From Mesorhizobium sp. (lineage in GTDB: Bacteria; Pseudomonadota; Alphaproteobacteria; Rhizobiales; Rhizobiaceae), in contig SAQG01000001.1 of NCBI GenBank assembly GCA_004020315.1, positions 372,001-436,000 of the forward strand: 64,000 bases of DNA, written 5' to 3'. How positions within the stretch are numbered: the stretch's first letter is position 1; each line of letters starts with the position of its first letter. Made by a program: the position numbers and the translations under genes. This document shows positions 36,914 to 46,471 of this stretch, piece after piece. A model generated the notes under the pieces. That model was not told the DNA's origin and searched no databases. It worked only from the letters and a program-made list of their open reading frames with translations.

Positions 36914-36988
36914 GCTTTCCTCCGATGACCGCAATTGGGCGTTCGCCTGGAAGTTTGGACGCCAATGTCCCGCATAGCAGACAAATTT

Positions 36989-37342
36989 CTAACGAAGATG
37001 CGAGAGCACGTTAAGCAGCTTACCGGTCGGGTCGGCAATGAAGAAACGTCTTACGCCCCACGGTTCGTCGGCCAAATCGTAGATCACTCTGCAACCGATT
37101 TCGTTTGCGCGAAGATACACTTCGTCGACATTGTCGACCTCGATCGACAGATCGGGCACTGGAGTGCCTGAGCCGCCCTCGCTGGCGATGCTGATCTGGG
37201 GGATGGTTGTTTCGCGGGATGCCAGCGTGACGAGCCACCCATGATCCATGACGGCATCGAGCCCGAACAGGTCGGAATAGAACTTCCGAACATCCGGAAT
37301 GCTGTCTGTAGCGATATTCGTGACGATGCGCAGTACGGTCAT
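36989..37342 (-). CDS. VOC-family (glyoxalase-like) protein
   Basis: 117 aa, a single glyoxalase/bleomycin-resistance domain made of paired beta-alpha-beta units: IATDSIPDVRKFYSDLFGL, then DLSIEVDNVDEVYLRANEIG and GVRRFFIADPTGKLLNVL at the C-terminus. The final DPTGKLLN motif usually carries a metal-ligand Glu or Asn in the family. Catalytic role unknown; it could be a lyase, dioxygenase-like or binding protein. Same strand as the phzF-like gene, 75 nt upstream. Confidence 0.82.
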   Translation of the reverse strand: MTVLRIVTNIATDSIPDVRKFYSDLFGLDAVMDHGWLVTLASRETTIPQISIASEGGSGTPVPDLSIEVDNVDEVYLRANEIGCRVIYDLADEPWGVRRFFIADPTGKLLNVLSHLR

Positions 37343-37509
37343 CCCGTGGTCTCCCTTTCCGCGGCATTGAACGACAATGCATAGCTGCGCGGGGTCAGCA
37401 TAGATGGCGGGGCGGCCTCTGCCTGCAGCAGGACGGCTGCATTAACGACGATAACCATAAGTTGTGTCAACAGATGTCACCAGTCGCCCGAGACGGATAA
37501 TGTCAGGTG

Positions 37510-37568
37510 TTGACACGCGGGTGATTTCGAATTACGAGTGACGAAATTCAAAATTCGTCACTCGTAAT
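37510..37568 (+). promoter_or_regulatory. Promoter with a perfect 15-nt palindrome (TetR operator) for the efflux operon
   Basis: TTGACA at 37510-37515 with TACGAG 17 nt on. ATTACGAGTGACGAA (37531-37545) and TTCGTCACTCGTAAT (37554-37568) are exact reverse complements around 8 nt, overlapping the -10 and start region and ending 6 nt before the TetR ATG. This is a textbook place for TetR self-repression. A second 8-nt pair, GTGTCAAC (37464-37471) and GTTGACAC (37509-37516), flanks the -35. Confidence 0.75.
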
Positions 37569-37574
37569 AAGCTA

Positions 37575-38192
37575 ATGAATATGATGCATGACACCCTCGA
37601 CACAACGGCCGACCTGGTCCGGCAGGAGAATGTCGCGCGGATCCTCGATTGCGCGGAGCGGCTGTTTCGCCACTACGGCTACGGCAAGACCAATGTCGCC
37701 GACATAGCGCGTGAGCTCGGCATGTCGACGGCCAACATCTACCGTTTCTTCGCCTCCAAGGTTGAGATCCACCAGGCCGTTTGCGGCCGTATGCTCGCCA
37801 CCTGCTACCAACTGGCCTACGACGCCTGCCATAGTCCCGGAACGGCCAGCGAAAGGCTTCGCCGCTACGTGCGTACGCATTATCAGTGGACCCTCGACAC
37901 CATGCTCGACCAGGAGAAGGTGCACGAAATGGTCGTCGTTGCCATCGAACGCGATTGGCACGTCATCGAGAAACATATCGACAGCATCCACGAATTGGTC
38001 GCGGAGGTGATCCGCGAGGGGATCGCCGCAGGGGAGTTCGTCGATCAGGATCCGGTGATGGCTTCCCGGTGTTTCGGCGCCGCCGTTATCAGCCTCTGTC
38101 ATCCACAGATCATGGCTCAGTGCCTCGCCAAGAAAAACCGGGCGACGCCGGACGAGCTTATCGAGTTTGCGATCAGGGCCCTGAAAAAGTGA
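37575..38192 (+). CDS. TetR-family repressor of the RND efflux operon
   Basis: 205 aa. HTH at residues about 20-65: ARILDCAERLFRHYGYGKTN followed by VADIARELGMSTANIYRFFA. The C-terminal ligand domain resembles the AcrR/SmeT-type helical bundle. The gene begins 6 nt after the palindrome at 37531 and has no visible ribosome site, so it may be leaderless or poorly translated. It is followed by an RND adaptor and pump on the same strand. Confidence 0.9.
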   Translation: MNMMHDTLDTTADLVRQENVARILDCAERLFRHYGYGKTNVADIARELGMSTANIYRFFASKVEIHQAVCGRMLATCYQLAYDACHSPGTASERLRRYVRTHYQWTLDTMLDQEKVHEMVVVAIERDWHVIEKHIDSIHELVAEVIREGIAAGEFVDQDPVMASRCFGAAVISLCHPQIMAQCLAKKNRATPDELIEFAIRALKK

Positions 38193-38252
38193 CCGTTGCC
38201 GCCCGTCGGGCGGCGATGTCGACAATCATCTCCACAGTTCGGGAGTACGCAA

Positions 38253-39413
38253 GTGTCTTTGTCCAAGTCCATCATGAACAGGCTGCCGGCCATTGGTCCG
38301 GCTCTGGTCGTCGTCGCGGCGCTCGGGCTCGCCGGCTGCTCGCAAGAGAAAGCGGAAGTCAAGGACATCGTCCGGCCGGTCAAGGTCGTCGAGATCGCCA
38401 AGGCGAACGATACCCGTGAGCTCTCCTACTCCGGATCGGTGCGAGCCCGCACCGAGATGAATCTTGGGTTCCGCATCAACGGCAAGATCACCGAGCGCCT
38501 GGTCGACATCGGCCAACGCGTGAAGCCAGGCGACGTTCTGGCCCGCATCGATCCCGCCGACTACGACCTGTCGGTCAAGAGTGCCGAGGCCAGCCTCGAG
38601 GCCGCCGAGCGGCAGGTCGAGACAACAGGCCTTGCCCGCCGTCGTGCCGAACAGTTGTTTGCCAAGAACTTCGCGTCGAAATCGCAGCTCGAACAGGCGA
38701 CGCTCAGCTATGATCAGGCGGTCGCCACCCGAAATTCTGCCCGCTCATCGCTTGACCAGGCGAAGAACCAGGTCCTCTACACCGACCTCAAGGCGGACAG
38801 GAACGGCATCGTCACATCAGTTGCCGCCGATGTCGGTCAGGTGGTCGGCTCCGGCACGCCGGTTGTGACCGTTGCCGTCGATGGCGAAAAGGAAGTGCTG
38901 ATCGCCGTGCCGGAAACGGATATCGCCCAGTTCAAGCCGGGCAAGGACGTCAAGGCAAGCTTCTGGTCCGACGATGCGCTGACGCTCGACGGCAAGGTCC
39001 GTGAAGTCGCAGGCAGCGCCGATCAGCAGTCGCGTACCTTCGCCGTTCGCGTCAGCCTGCCGAACGATCCGCGCGTGCTTCTCGGCATGACCGCGAACAT
39101 CGAGGCTTCGGCGGCCAACAACAGCCTGCAAGCCGTATCGATTCCGTTGAGCGCGCTGGCGCAAAAGGATGGCCAGCAGATCGTCTGGACCGTCGACCGC
39201 AACGGCGAGACCGTCCATGCGCGCCCGATCAAGGTCGCCGAGTTCACCGCCGACGGCGTGCATGTCGCTGAAGGATTGAAACCCGGCGATGTCGTCGTTG
39301 CGGCGGGCACACAATTCATGACCGAGAATCTGAAGGTCAAGCTGGCCGGTGACGCGGTGCAGCAGTCCGCATCAGCGGACGATGATAGCGACGCCGCCAA
39401 GCGCGTGCGCTGA
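38253..39413 (+). CDS. RND efflux periplasmic adaptor (membrane fusion protein), lipoprotein
   Basis: 386 aa. Signal with lipobox (VVVAALGLAGC), then the barrel-sandwich halves around a helical hairpin: ELSYSGSVRARTEMNLGFRI, VGQRVKPGDVLARIDPADYD-like start and VAADVGQVVGSGTPVVTVA. It bridges the inner-membrane pump and an outer-membrane channel. I chose GTG 38253, which follows CGGGAG by about 8 nt; ATG 38274 is the alternative and would shorten the leader. Between TetR and the RND pump. Confidence 0.88.
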   Translation: MSLSKSIMNRLPAIGPALVVVAALGLAGCSQEKAEVKDIVRPVKVVEIAKANDTRELSYSGSVRARTEMNLGFRINGKITERLVDIGQRVKPGDVLARIDPADYDLSVKSAEASLEAAERQVETTGLARRRAEQLFAKNFASKSQLEQATLSYDQAVATRNSARSSLDQAKNQVLYTDLKADRNGIVTSVAADVGQVVGSGTPVVTVAVDGEKEVLIAVPETDIAQFKPGKDVKASFWSDDALTLDGKVREVAGSADQQSRTFAVRVSLPNDPRVLLGMTANIEASAANNSLQAVSIPLSALAQKDGQQIVWTVDRNGETVHARPIKVAEFTADGVHVAEGLKPGDVVVAAGTQFMTENLKVKLAGDAVQQSASADDDSDAAKRVR

Positions 39414-39660
39414 CGGCAAAAATAAAACGGCTTTTCCTCGCATCGGCGCAAGCCGCGAGGTCAAGCGGTTCATGGTTTCCGGGCGGCAGGTGCCCGATTG
39501 TCGAGACGTCAGGTCGATGTAACCCCCCACATCGATCCTCGCGTCCCACCGCGATGAGTGTCTCTCCGCTCGGAAAGCCTCGCCGCCCGGAAGCCAGCAT
39601 TAGAAGTTCCGTGGGCATGCCGCGTGCGTGCGCTGACGATCAGACAAATGGACTGACGCT

Positions 39661-42600
39661 ATGACCACCGACACCAACGAAAAGCGGCCCTTCAATCTTT
39701 CGCGCTGGGCAATCGGGCACCCGAGCATTGCGCGGTTCCTGTTTGGTCTGATCATCGTTGCCGGTGCGCTCGGTCTGATGCGCATGGGCCAGAAGGAAGA
39801 CCCGGACTTCACCTTCCGCGTCATGGTCGTCCAGGCGGTCTGGCCGGGTGCCTCGATCCAGGAGATGGAGGACCAGGTCGTCAACAAGATCGAGCGCAAG
39901 CTGCAGGAAACCCCGCACCTCGATTTCGTCCGTTCCTACACGCGCGCCGGCAGCGCCATCATCACCTTGCAGGTGAAAGGCGATACCAACCCCGAGCAGG
40001 TCGCGGATGCCTTCTATCAGGTCCGCAAGAAGGTCGGCGATATAGCCAATGAGCTGCCTCAGGGGCTGCTCGGGCCCTACTTCAACGATGAGTTCGGCGA
40101 CACGTTCATCACCTTGCATTCGATCAGCGGCGACGGCTACAGCTATCCCGAGCTGAAGAAATTCGCCATCCAGGCGCGCGACATGCTGCTGACGACGCCC
40201 GGCGTCGAGAAGGCCGTGATCATCGGCGATCAGCCGGAAAAACTCTATATCGACGTTTCGTCCAAGGCGCTTGCCGAGCGCGGCCTGACGCTGACCGATC
40301 TGCAGAACGCGATCAAGGGCCAGAACAATGTCGATCCGGCAGGCTCGGTCGACACCGGCCAGCGTTCGGTGCGCATCTCGGTCGAAGGCAACGTGACCGA
40401 GGCGGCCGACATCCGCGAACTTCGCCTGCGCGCCGGCAACCAGGTGACGCGCCTCGGCGACATCGCCACCGTGACCTCCGGCCTTGAGGACCCCTATCAG
40501 CGCAAATTTCGCTTCAACGGCCAAGACAGTGTCCAGGTCGGTGTCGTCATGGCCAAGGGCTTCAACGTCACCGATGTCGGCAAGGACGTCGAGGCGACCT
40601 ATCACCGCTTCGAAGAGGCGTTGCCTTACGGCGTTTCGGTCGATCAGATATCCGACCAGCCGGAAGTCGTCAGGGAAGCCGTGAGCGAGTTCATGAAGGC
40701 GCTTGGCGAGGCGCTGCTGATCGTGCTTGTCGTCTCGTTCCTGACGATCGGCTGGCGTTCGGGCCTCGTGATCGCGATAACCATTCCGCTCGTTCTGGCC
40801 GCCACCTTCGCCATCATGTACGAGATCGGCATCGATCTGCAGCGCATTTCGCTCGGCGCGTTGATCATTGCGCTCGGCCTGCTCGTCGACGACGCGATGA
40901 TCGTCGTCGAAATGATGGAGCGTAAGCTCGAGGAAGGACTGGTCAAAATCGAGGCGGCGAGTTTCGCTTATACCTCGACGGCCTTCCCGATGCTCTCCGG
41001 CACGCTGATCACCACCGCTGGCTTTATCCCGGTCGGCTTCGCGGCCTCGACGGCCGGCGAGTATGTGCGCACGCTATTTTATGTCGTCGGCATCGCGCTG
41101 GTCGTGTCCTGGTTCGTGGCGGTCTACTTCACGCCGTGGCTCGGCCACATGATCCTCAAGCAGCGGAAACACGCCGGCAGCCATCACGATGTCTTCGACA
41201 CGCGCTTCTACCGCCGGCTTCGCGCCACCGTCGGCTGGTCCGTGCGTCACCGCATCATCGTGCTGGTCATGACGCTGGTGACTTTCGCCACCAGCCTGTG
41301 GGCGTTCCAGTTCATCCCGCAGAACTTCTTCCCGCAGTCGTCGCGTCCGGAAATCCTTGTCGACCTCTGGCTGCCGGAAGGCACCAGCATCAAGGAAGTC
41401 GAGACGCAGGCCAAGGCGCTCGAAACCAGGATGATGGACGACAAGGACAAGCGCTTCATCGCCACCTATATCGGCGAGGGCGCGCCGCGCTTCTTCCTGC
41501 CGCTCGACCAACAGCTTCGCAATCCGAACTTCGCCCAGCTTCTGGTGATGGCCAATGACGAACCGGCCCGCGAGCGGCTGATCGTCAAGCTGCGCACCAT
41601 TCTGGCCGAGGATTTCCCATCGGTCCGCGCCAAGGTCGATCGCCTGTTCCTCGGGCCGCCCACGGGCTGGCCGGTGCAGATGCGCGTCATGGGCCCGGAC
41701 CGCCAGGAGGTGCGCCGCATCGCCGACGAGGTGAAGGCGAAGTTCCAGGCAAATCCGCTGCTCGGCGCCGTCCACGACGACTGGCTGGAGCCGGTGCCGG
41801 AGATGAAGCTGGTGATCGACCAGGATCGGGCCCGTGCGCTTGGCGTGACCTCGCAGCGCATCCGCCAAATGCTGCAGGCAAGCATGTCGGGCGCGCCGCT
41901 CGATGATTTCCGCGACGGCGAGGAGACCGTTTCGATCGTCGCCCGCGAGCCGGAGGCAAGCCGTCACCTGCTGTCGGCGGTCGACTCCGTCTCTATCCCG
42001 ACGGATTTTGGCGGCTTCGTGCCGCTGTCCCAGGTCGCCAAGGTCGTACCGGTGCTGGAGCAAGGCGTCGAATGGCGACGCGACCGCCTGCCGACCATCA
42101 GCGTGCGCGCCACGCTGCCGGATGGCGTGCAGTCGAACGATGTCGTCATGAAGATGTACAAGGAGATGCAAGGCCTTCGCGACGGCCTGGCACCCGGCTA
42201 CAACATCGAGATCCAGGGCGGCGCCGAGGATTCGGCGGAAAGCCAGGCCTCCATTGCCGCGAAAGCTCCAATCATGCTGGCCGTCATCGTCGTGCTGCTG
42301 ATGATCCAGCTGCAGCATTTCGGCAAGGCGATGCTGGTGCTGGCGACCGGTCCGCTCGGCATCATCGGCGCGGCGGCGGCACTTTTGATCAGTGGCGCAC
42401 CTTTCGGCTTCGTCGCCATCCTCGGCGTGATCGCGTTGCTTGGCATCATCATGCGCAACTCGATCATTCTGGTCGACCAGATCGACCAGGATATAGCAGC
42501 CGGCATGGAGCGCTCGGAGGCCATCATTGGCTCGGCGGTTCGCCGGTTCCGGCCAATCATGCTGACGGCGCTGACGGCGGTCCTGGCGCTGATCCCGATT

Positions 42601-42807
42601 TCGCGCGGCGTTTTCTGGGGTCCGCTCGCCTATGCCATGATGGGCGGCATTCTCGTCGCGACTGTGCTCACCATCCTCGTCCTTCCGGCAGGCTATGCCT
42701 TGTTCTTCGGCAGGGAGCGCAAGAAGGCCGAGGACGTGGAGCAGGCGGCCGAGCCGGAGCTGGCAGAAAACGACGACAGGCCGCGGCTGGCTCTGGCCGC
42801 CGAATAG
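39661..42807 (+). CDS. RND efflux pump inner-membrane transporter (AcrB/HAE1 family)
   Basis: 1048 aa. Twelve membrane segments in the usual 1+6+1+4 layout with two large periplasmic loops. The proton-relay Asp pair is in LGLLVDDAMIVVEMMER (segment 4), and the Lys-partner region lies near GIIMRNSIILVDQID (segment 10). The N-terminus (RWAIGHPSIARFLFGLIIVA) is of the subgroup often exporting drugs or solvents. The 247-nt gap to the adaptor holds no gene. No TolC/OprM partner is in the window. Confidence 0.92.
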   Translation: MTTDTNEKRPFNLSRWAIGHPSIARFLFGLIIVAGALGLMRMGQKEDPDFTFRVMVVQAVWPGASIQEMEDQVVNKIERKLQETPHLDFVRSYTRAGSAIITLQVKGDTNPEQVADAFYQVRKKVGDIANELPQGLLGPYFNDEFGDTFITLHSISGDGYSYPELKKFAIQARDMLLTTPGVEKAVIIGDQPEKLYIDVSSKALAERGLTLTDLQNAIKGQNNVDPAGSVDTGQRSVRISVEGNVTEAADIRELRLRAGNQVTRLGDIATVTSGLEDPYQRKFRFNGQDSVQVGVVMAKGFNVTDVGKDVEATYHRFEEALPYGVSVDQISDQPEVVREAVSEFMKALGEALLIVLVVSFLTIGWRSGLVIAITIPLVLAATFAIMYEIGIDLQRISLGALIIALGLLVDDAMIVVEMMERKLEEGLVKIEAASFAYTSTAFPMLSGTLITTAGFIPVGFAASTAGEYVRTLFYVVGIALVVSWFVAVYFTPWLGHMILKQRKHAGSHHDVFDTRFYRRLRATVGWSVRHRIIVLVMTLVTFATSLWAFQFIPQNFFPQSSRPEILVDLWLPEGTSIKEVETQAKALETRMMDDKDKRFIATYIGEGAPRFFLPLDQQLRNPNFAQLLVMANDEPARERLIVKLRTILAEDFPSVRAKVDRLFLGPPTGWPVQMRVMGPDRQEVRRIADEVKAKFQANPLLGAVHDDWLEPVPEMKLVIDQDRARALGVTSQRIRQMLQASMSGAPLDDFRDGEETVSIVAREPEASRHLLSAVDSVSIPTDFGGFVPLSQVAKVVPVLEQGVEWRRDRLPTISVRATLPDGVQSNDVVMKMYKEMQGLRDGLAPGYNIEIQGGAEDSAESQASIAAKAPIMLAVIVVLLMIQLQHFGKAMLVLATGPLGIIGAAAALLISGAPFGFVAILGVIALLGIIMRNSIILVDQIDQDIAAGMERSEAIIGSAVRRFRPIMLTALTAVLALIPISRGVFWGPLAYAMMGGILVATVLTILVLPAGYALFFGRERKKAEDVEQAAEPELAENDDRPRLALAAE

Positions 42808-42875
42808 ACCCGTTGGCAGATATGACGTCCAGGGGTTAAATCCGCCCACCGGCAGGAGCGCTGGAGGAGGACGTT

Positions 42876-44369
42876 ATGACTGTGGCTCAGACACCGGTGG
42901 CGCTGCGCCAGCCGATCGACGGACGCCACCGCCAGATGTTCGTCGATGGCGCCTGGGTCGACGCCCGCTCGGGCCGCACCATGGAGACCCGCAATCCGGC
43001 CACCGGCGCGGTCATTGCCACGGTGCCGCGCGGCGACCGCGAGGACATCGAGCTGGCAGTAGCCGCGGCGCGCAGGGCCTTCGACGGGCCCTGGAGCCGG
43101 TTCAAGCCCTATGAGCGGCAGGTGCTGCTCCTCAGGATCGCCGACCTCTTCGAAAAGCATTGGGAGGAGATTAGTCGCTCGGACACGACCGACATGGGCA
43201 TGCCGATCGTGCGCACCCGCGCCAACCGCAATCGTGTCATCGGTATGCTGCGCTATTACGCCGGCATGGCAACGTCCCTGCATGGCGAGACGATCGAGAA
43301 CTCGCTGCCGGGCGAAATCGTCTCCTTCACGCGCAAGGAGCCGGTCGGCGTCGTCGGCGCCATCATCCCCTGGAACGCACCGACGGCCGCTTCAATCTGG
43401 AAGATCGGACCGGCGCTGGCGACCGGCTGCACGGTGGTGTTAAAACCTTCCGAAGAGGCACCGCTGACGCCGCTTCTAATCGCCGACATCATGAACGAGG
43501 CCGGCGTTCCGCCAGGCGTGATCAACATCGTGAGCGGCACCGGCGCCGAGGCGGGTGCGGCACTCGCCGAGCATATGGGCGTCGACAAGATCGTCTTCAC
43601 CGGCTCGACGGCAACGGGTCAGTCGATCGTTCGCGCCTCGGCCGGCAACCTCAAGCGCGTGTCTCTGGAACTCGGCGGCAAGTCGCCGGTCATCGTCTGC
43701 GCCGACGCCGATCTCGACAAAGCGGTGCCGGTGGCGGCGATGTCGGTGTTCGCCAATTCCGGCCAGATCTGCATCGCCGGCTCGCGCCTGTTCGTCGAAC
43801 GCTCCATCCACGACGAGTTCGTCGCGCGCCTGGCGGCTTATGCCAGAGGTCTCAGGATCGGCGACGGCATTGACCCGGCGACCGAAATCGGCCCGCTCGT
43901 CTCCGAAAAGCAGCTGCAACGGGTCGCCTCGTATCTCGAGGCCGGCACGGCGGAGGGCGCGACGCTCGTCACCGGCGGCACACGCCTAATGGAAGGGGAA
44001 CTGGCGGCCGGCAATTTCGTCGCGCCGACGGTTTTTGCCGGTGTCTCTGACGACATGAGGATCGCGCGCGAGGAAATCTTTGGGCCGGTCATTTCGGCGC
44101 TGCCGTTCGATACGCTCGACGAGGCGATCGAGCGAGCCAACAACACGCCCTACGGTCTTGCCGCCGGGGTCTTCACCCAAAATCTCGCCACCGCCCACCA
44201 GCTTTCCAGGAAGATCCGCGCCGGCTCGGTCTGGGTGAACACCTATCACGCCATAGACCCGGCCGTGCCTTTCGGCGGCTACAAGATGAGCGGTTACGGC
44301 CGCGAGGGCGGCGCCGAGCACCTCGACGAGTATCTCAACACCAAAGGCGTGTTCATCAAGATCGATTGA
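42876..44369 (+). CDS. NAD(P)-dependent aldehyde dehydrogenase
   Basis: 497 aa. Catalytic Cys in NSGQICIAGSRLF, catalytic Glu in SLELGGKSPVIV, NAD site FTGSTATGQSI and the Asn in IIPWNAPTAASIW. Oxidises an aldehyde to the acid. ATG 42876 follows GGAGGAGGACG, 68 nt after the RND pump. Sequence does not settle the substrate; neighbouring candidates are aldehydes from amine oxidation or compounds exported by the pump. It could be co-transcribed with the efflux operon. Confidence 0.92.
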   Translation: MTVAQTPVALRQPIDGRHRQMFVDGAWVDARSGRTMETRNPATGAVIATVPRGDREDIELAVAAARRAFDGPWSRFKPYERQVLLLRIADLFEKHWEEISRSDTTDMGMPIVRTRANRNRVIGMLRYYAGMATSLHGETIENSLPGEIVSFTRKEPVGVVGAIIPWNAPTAASIWKIGPALATGCTVVLKPSEEAPLTPLLIADIMNEAGVPPGVINIVSGTGAEAGAALAEHMGVDKIVFTGSTATGQSIVRASAGNLKRVSLELGGKSPVIVCADADLDKAVPVAAMSVFANSGQICIAGSRLFVERSIHDEFVARLAAYARGLRIGDGIDPATEIGPLVSEKQLQRVASYLEAGTAEGATLVTGGTRLMEGELAAGNFVAPTVFAGVSDDMRIAREEIFGPVISALPFDTLDEAIERANNTPYGLAAGVFTQNLATAHQLSRKIRAGSVWVNTYHAIDPAVPFGGYKMSGYGREGGAEHLDEYLNTKGVFIKID

Positions 44370-44396
44370 GCCTCACGCGGGATATCGCATGCAACG

Positions 44397-44420
44397 AAAA
44401 AACCCGCCTCGGCGGCGGGT
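44397..44420 (-). terminator. Rho-independent terminator for the APC permease gene
   Basis: On the minus strand ACCCGCC-GCCGA-GGCGGGT is followed by six T. It lies 57 nt beyond the permease stop and on the plus strand lies 27 nt after the aldehyde dehydrogenase, where it lacks a U-tract. Confidence 0.85.
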
Positions 44421-44476
44421 CATCGGTATGCAGGGATCAAGCGCGCGTCGCGCGCTCGATCCCTTGAGGTCGGACG

Positions 44477-46186
44477 TCAGATGACGAACAGCCAGTTGGC
44501 GAGCAGCATCACCACGACGCCGGCGACCAGCGTTAGGTAGGGCAGGATGCCCGCCTTTCTGACGGCGAGATCGGATGACGTCATGCCGAGATCAGCCAGC
44601 ATGTGGTCGGGGAATTTTCCCTTGTCCTGGACATAATGCCGGAAGCAGAACACCGGGATGATGAGGGCAGCCGTGATCAGCCCTGCCCACAGTGCCATCG
44701 GGTTCCAGATCTTTGCACCGGCGCCCATGAAGATCATGTTGACATAGGCAAGGATGGCGCCGAGGCCGAGCAGCCAGCTCGGTGCCTTCCACGGCCGCGC
44801 GATATGCCCGTTATCGATGCGATGGATCCATCCGGCATTGAGGTTGAGGAAGTTGAAGATGATGTATCCGCAATTCGACACGGCGAGGATGAAGAAGAAG
44901 CTGGTCGCGTCGGCCGAGGCGATGGCCAGCACGAACAGATTGAAGATCAGGTCGGTCCACATGGCGCGGGTCGGGGCGCCATGCTCGTTGACGTGGCTGA
45001 GATAGCGCGGCAGCCAGCCGTCGACCGAGCCCTGGTAAAGCGTGCGTGAGGACCCCGCCATCGCCGTCATGATGCAGAGCACCAGTGCCAGGATCATCAG
45101 CATCACCAGCAGGCTATGGATCAGCTGTCCGCCGCCGACCATGCCGGCCAGGGCATCGGCAACACCGGAGCCGTCCACGATCGGGGTCGCCAGCATGCCG
45201 TTCAAGCCGAGCACGCCCTGGAAGGTGAACGGCACCAGGATGAACAGCAGCATGCACAGCAGGCCGGAATAGAAGATCGCCTTGAAGGTGTCGGTGCCGG
45301 GGTTCTTGAACTCGGACGTGTAGCAGACGGCGGTCTCGAAGCCATAGGTCGACCAGGCGGCAATGAACATGCCACCAAGGACGAGCGTCCAGCCGGCGAT
45401 ATTCCAGGCACCTGGCTCGGGCGCGTAGGCGGCCGCCAGCGGCACCAGCGGCGAAAAATTCGCCCAGTCGATCTGGCCGGTGACGATCGGCACAACGCCG
45501 ACGATCAGCATCGGAATGATCACGAACAGGCCGATATATTTCTGCACGTTGGCCGTGCCAAGGATGCCGCGATGCTGGATGGAGAAGATGATCAGCATCA
45601 GCAGTGCGCCGATGAAGAAGGTCGCGTTGAAAGTGAAGGAGACCGGACCCAGCGTGTGACCGTAGAGCGTCCAGTTGCGGATCGCCGGTGTGGCGGCGGC
45701 GCTCACGGCCGCGATGGCATCGGCGGCACTCGTTCCGGCGTTAGCCGCGATATAGGCGGCGACTTCCGGCGAGGTGTCGGTAAACAGCGGCACCGGCGCC
45801 AGCGCGTTGAGGATGTAGGCGGCGGCGATCGAGCAGCCGAGCGACAGCACCGGCGACCAGGCGAACCAGTTGCACCACACCGACAGCGGCGCGATGAACT
45901 TGGAATAGCGCAGCCAGGCGGTGGCGCCATAGATCGAGGCGCCACCGGACTTATTCGGAAACAGGCCGGCAATTTCGGCATAGGTGAAGGATTGCAGGAA
46001 GCCCATGATCATGGACACGGTCCAGATCAGGAAGGCCAGCTTACCGGTCGTGCCGGCAATGCCGCCGATCGAAAACAGCACAAGGGCGGGAACACCGCTT
46101 GCCACCCAGAAGGCGCCGCGCCAATCGATATTCCGGTGCAGCTTCCCTTCGGCAGGCGGCACCAGGGCAGAGACTATCGTGCTCAT
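44477..46186 (-). CDS. APC-superfamily amino acid/amine permease
   Basis: 569 aa with about 12-14 membrane segments. First segment contains SGVPALVLFSIGGIAGTTGK, followed by FTYAEIAGLFPNKSGGASIYG, the APC consensus for the substrate loop between segments 1-3. A long periplasmic insertion around residues 145-185 is unusual. Substrate may be an amino acid, GABA or an amine. ATG 46186 is preferred over 46249 on homology grounds; the ribosome site is weak. It is co-directional with, and downstream of, the DUF1989-GcvT gene (285-nt gap with nothing else seen), so an amine link is possible. Confidence 0.85.
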   Translation of the reverse strand: MSTIVSALVPPAEGKLHRNIDWRGAFWVASGVPALVLFSIGGIAGTTGKLAFLIWTVSMIMGFLQSFTYAEIAGLFPNKSGGASIYGATAWLRYSKFIAPLSVWCNWFAWSPVLSLGCSIAAAYILNALAPVPLFTDTSPEVAAYIAANAGTSAADAIAAVSAAATPAIRNWTLYGHTLGPVSFTFNATFFIGALLMLIIFSIQHRGILGTANVQKYIGLFVIIPMLIVGVVPIVTGQIDWANFSPLVPLAAAYAPEPGAWNIAGWTLVLGGMFIAAWSTYGFETAVCYTSEFKNPGTDTFKAIFYSGLLCMLLFILVPFTFQGVLGLNGMLATPIVDGSGVADALAGMVGGGQLIHSLLVMLMILALVLCIMTAMAGSSRTLYQGSVDGWLPRYLSHVNEHGAPTRAMWTDLIFNLFVLAIASADATSFFFILAVSNCGYIIFNFLNLNAGWIHRIDNGHIARPWKAPSWLLGLGAILAYVNMIFMGAGAKIWNPMALWAGLITAALIIPVFCFRHYVQDKGKFPDHMLADLGMTSSDLAVRKAGILPYLTLVAGVVVMLLANWLFVI

Positions 46187-46471
46187 AGACGTGAATTCCC
46201 CATGTTGATGTTCCCCATCGGCGACGGCCGACACCTCGCGATGCGTCACCGACGCACGCGTTGAACGACCTCAGGCGTTTTCCGCTCAGTAGTATTTTTT
46301 TCTTGGCAGTGAAGATCGCCGCGTCACGCTTTCACGTCAAGCATTTTGTGAGCCTGTGCACATCGCATATGTGGAAGACGCGCCGGGGCACGCGCCGCCA
46401 GCTGATTTCAGGCGAGAGGTCGACTTTTGCACGGGCATGGCTTGCGCCATTTCCGATCCTTGTAGCCGGCG

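Noticed and set aside
41074..42849. Long antisense open frame over the RND pump
   Set aside because: High-GC shadow frame rich in Arg, His and Asp with no recognisable domain, opposite a conserved gene.
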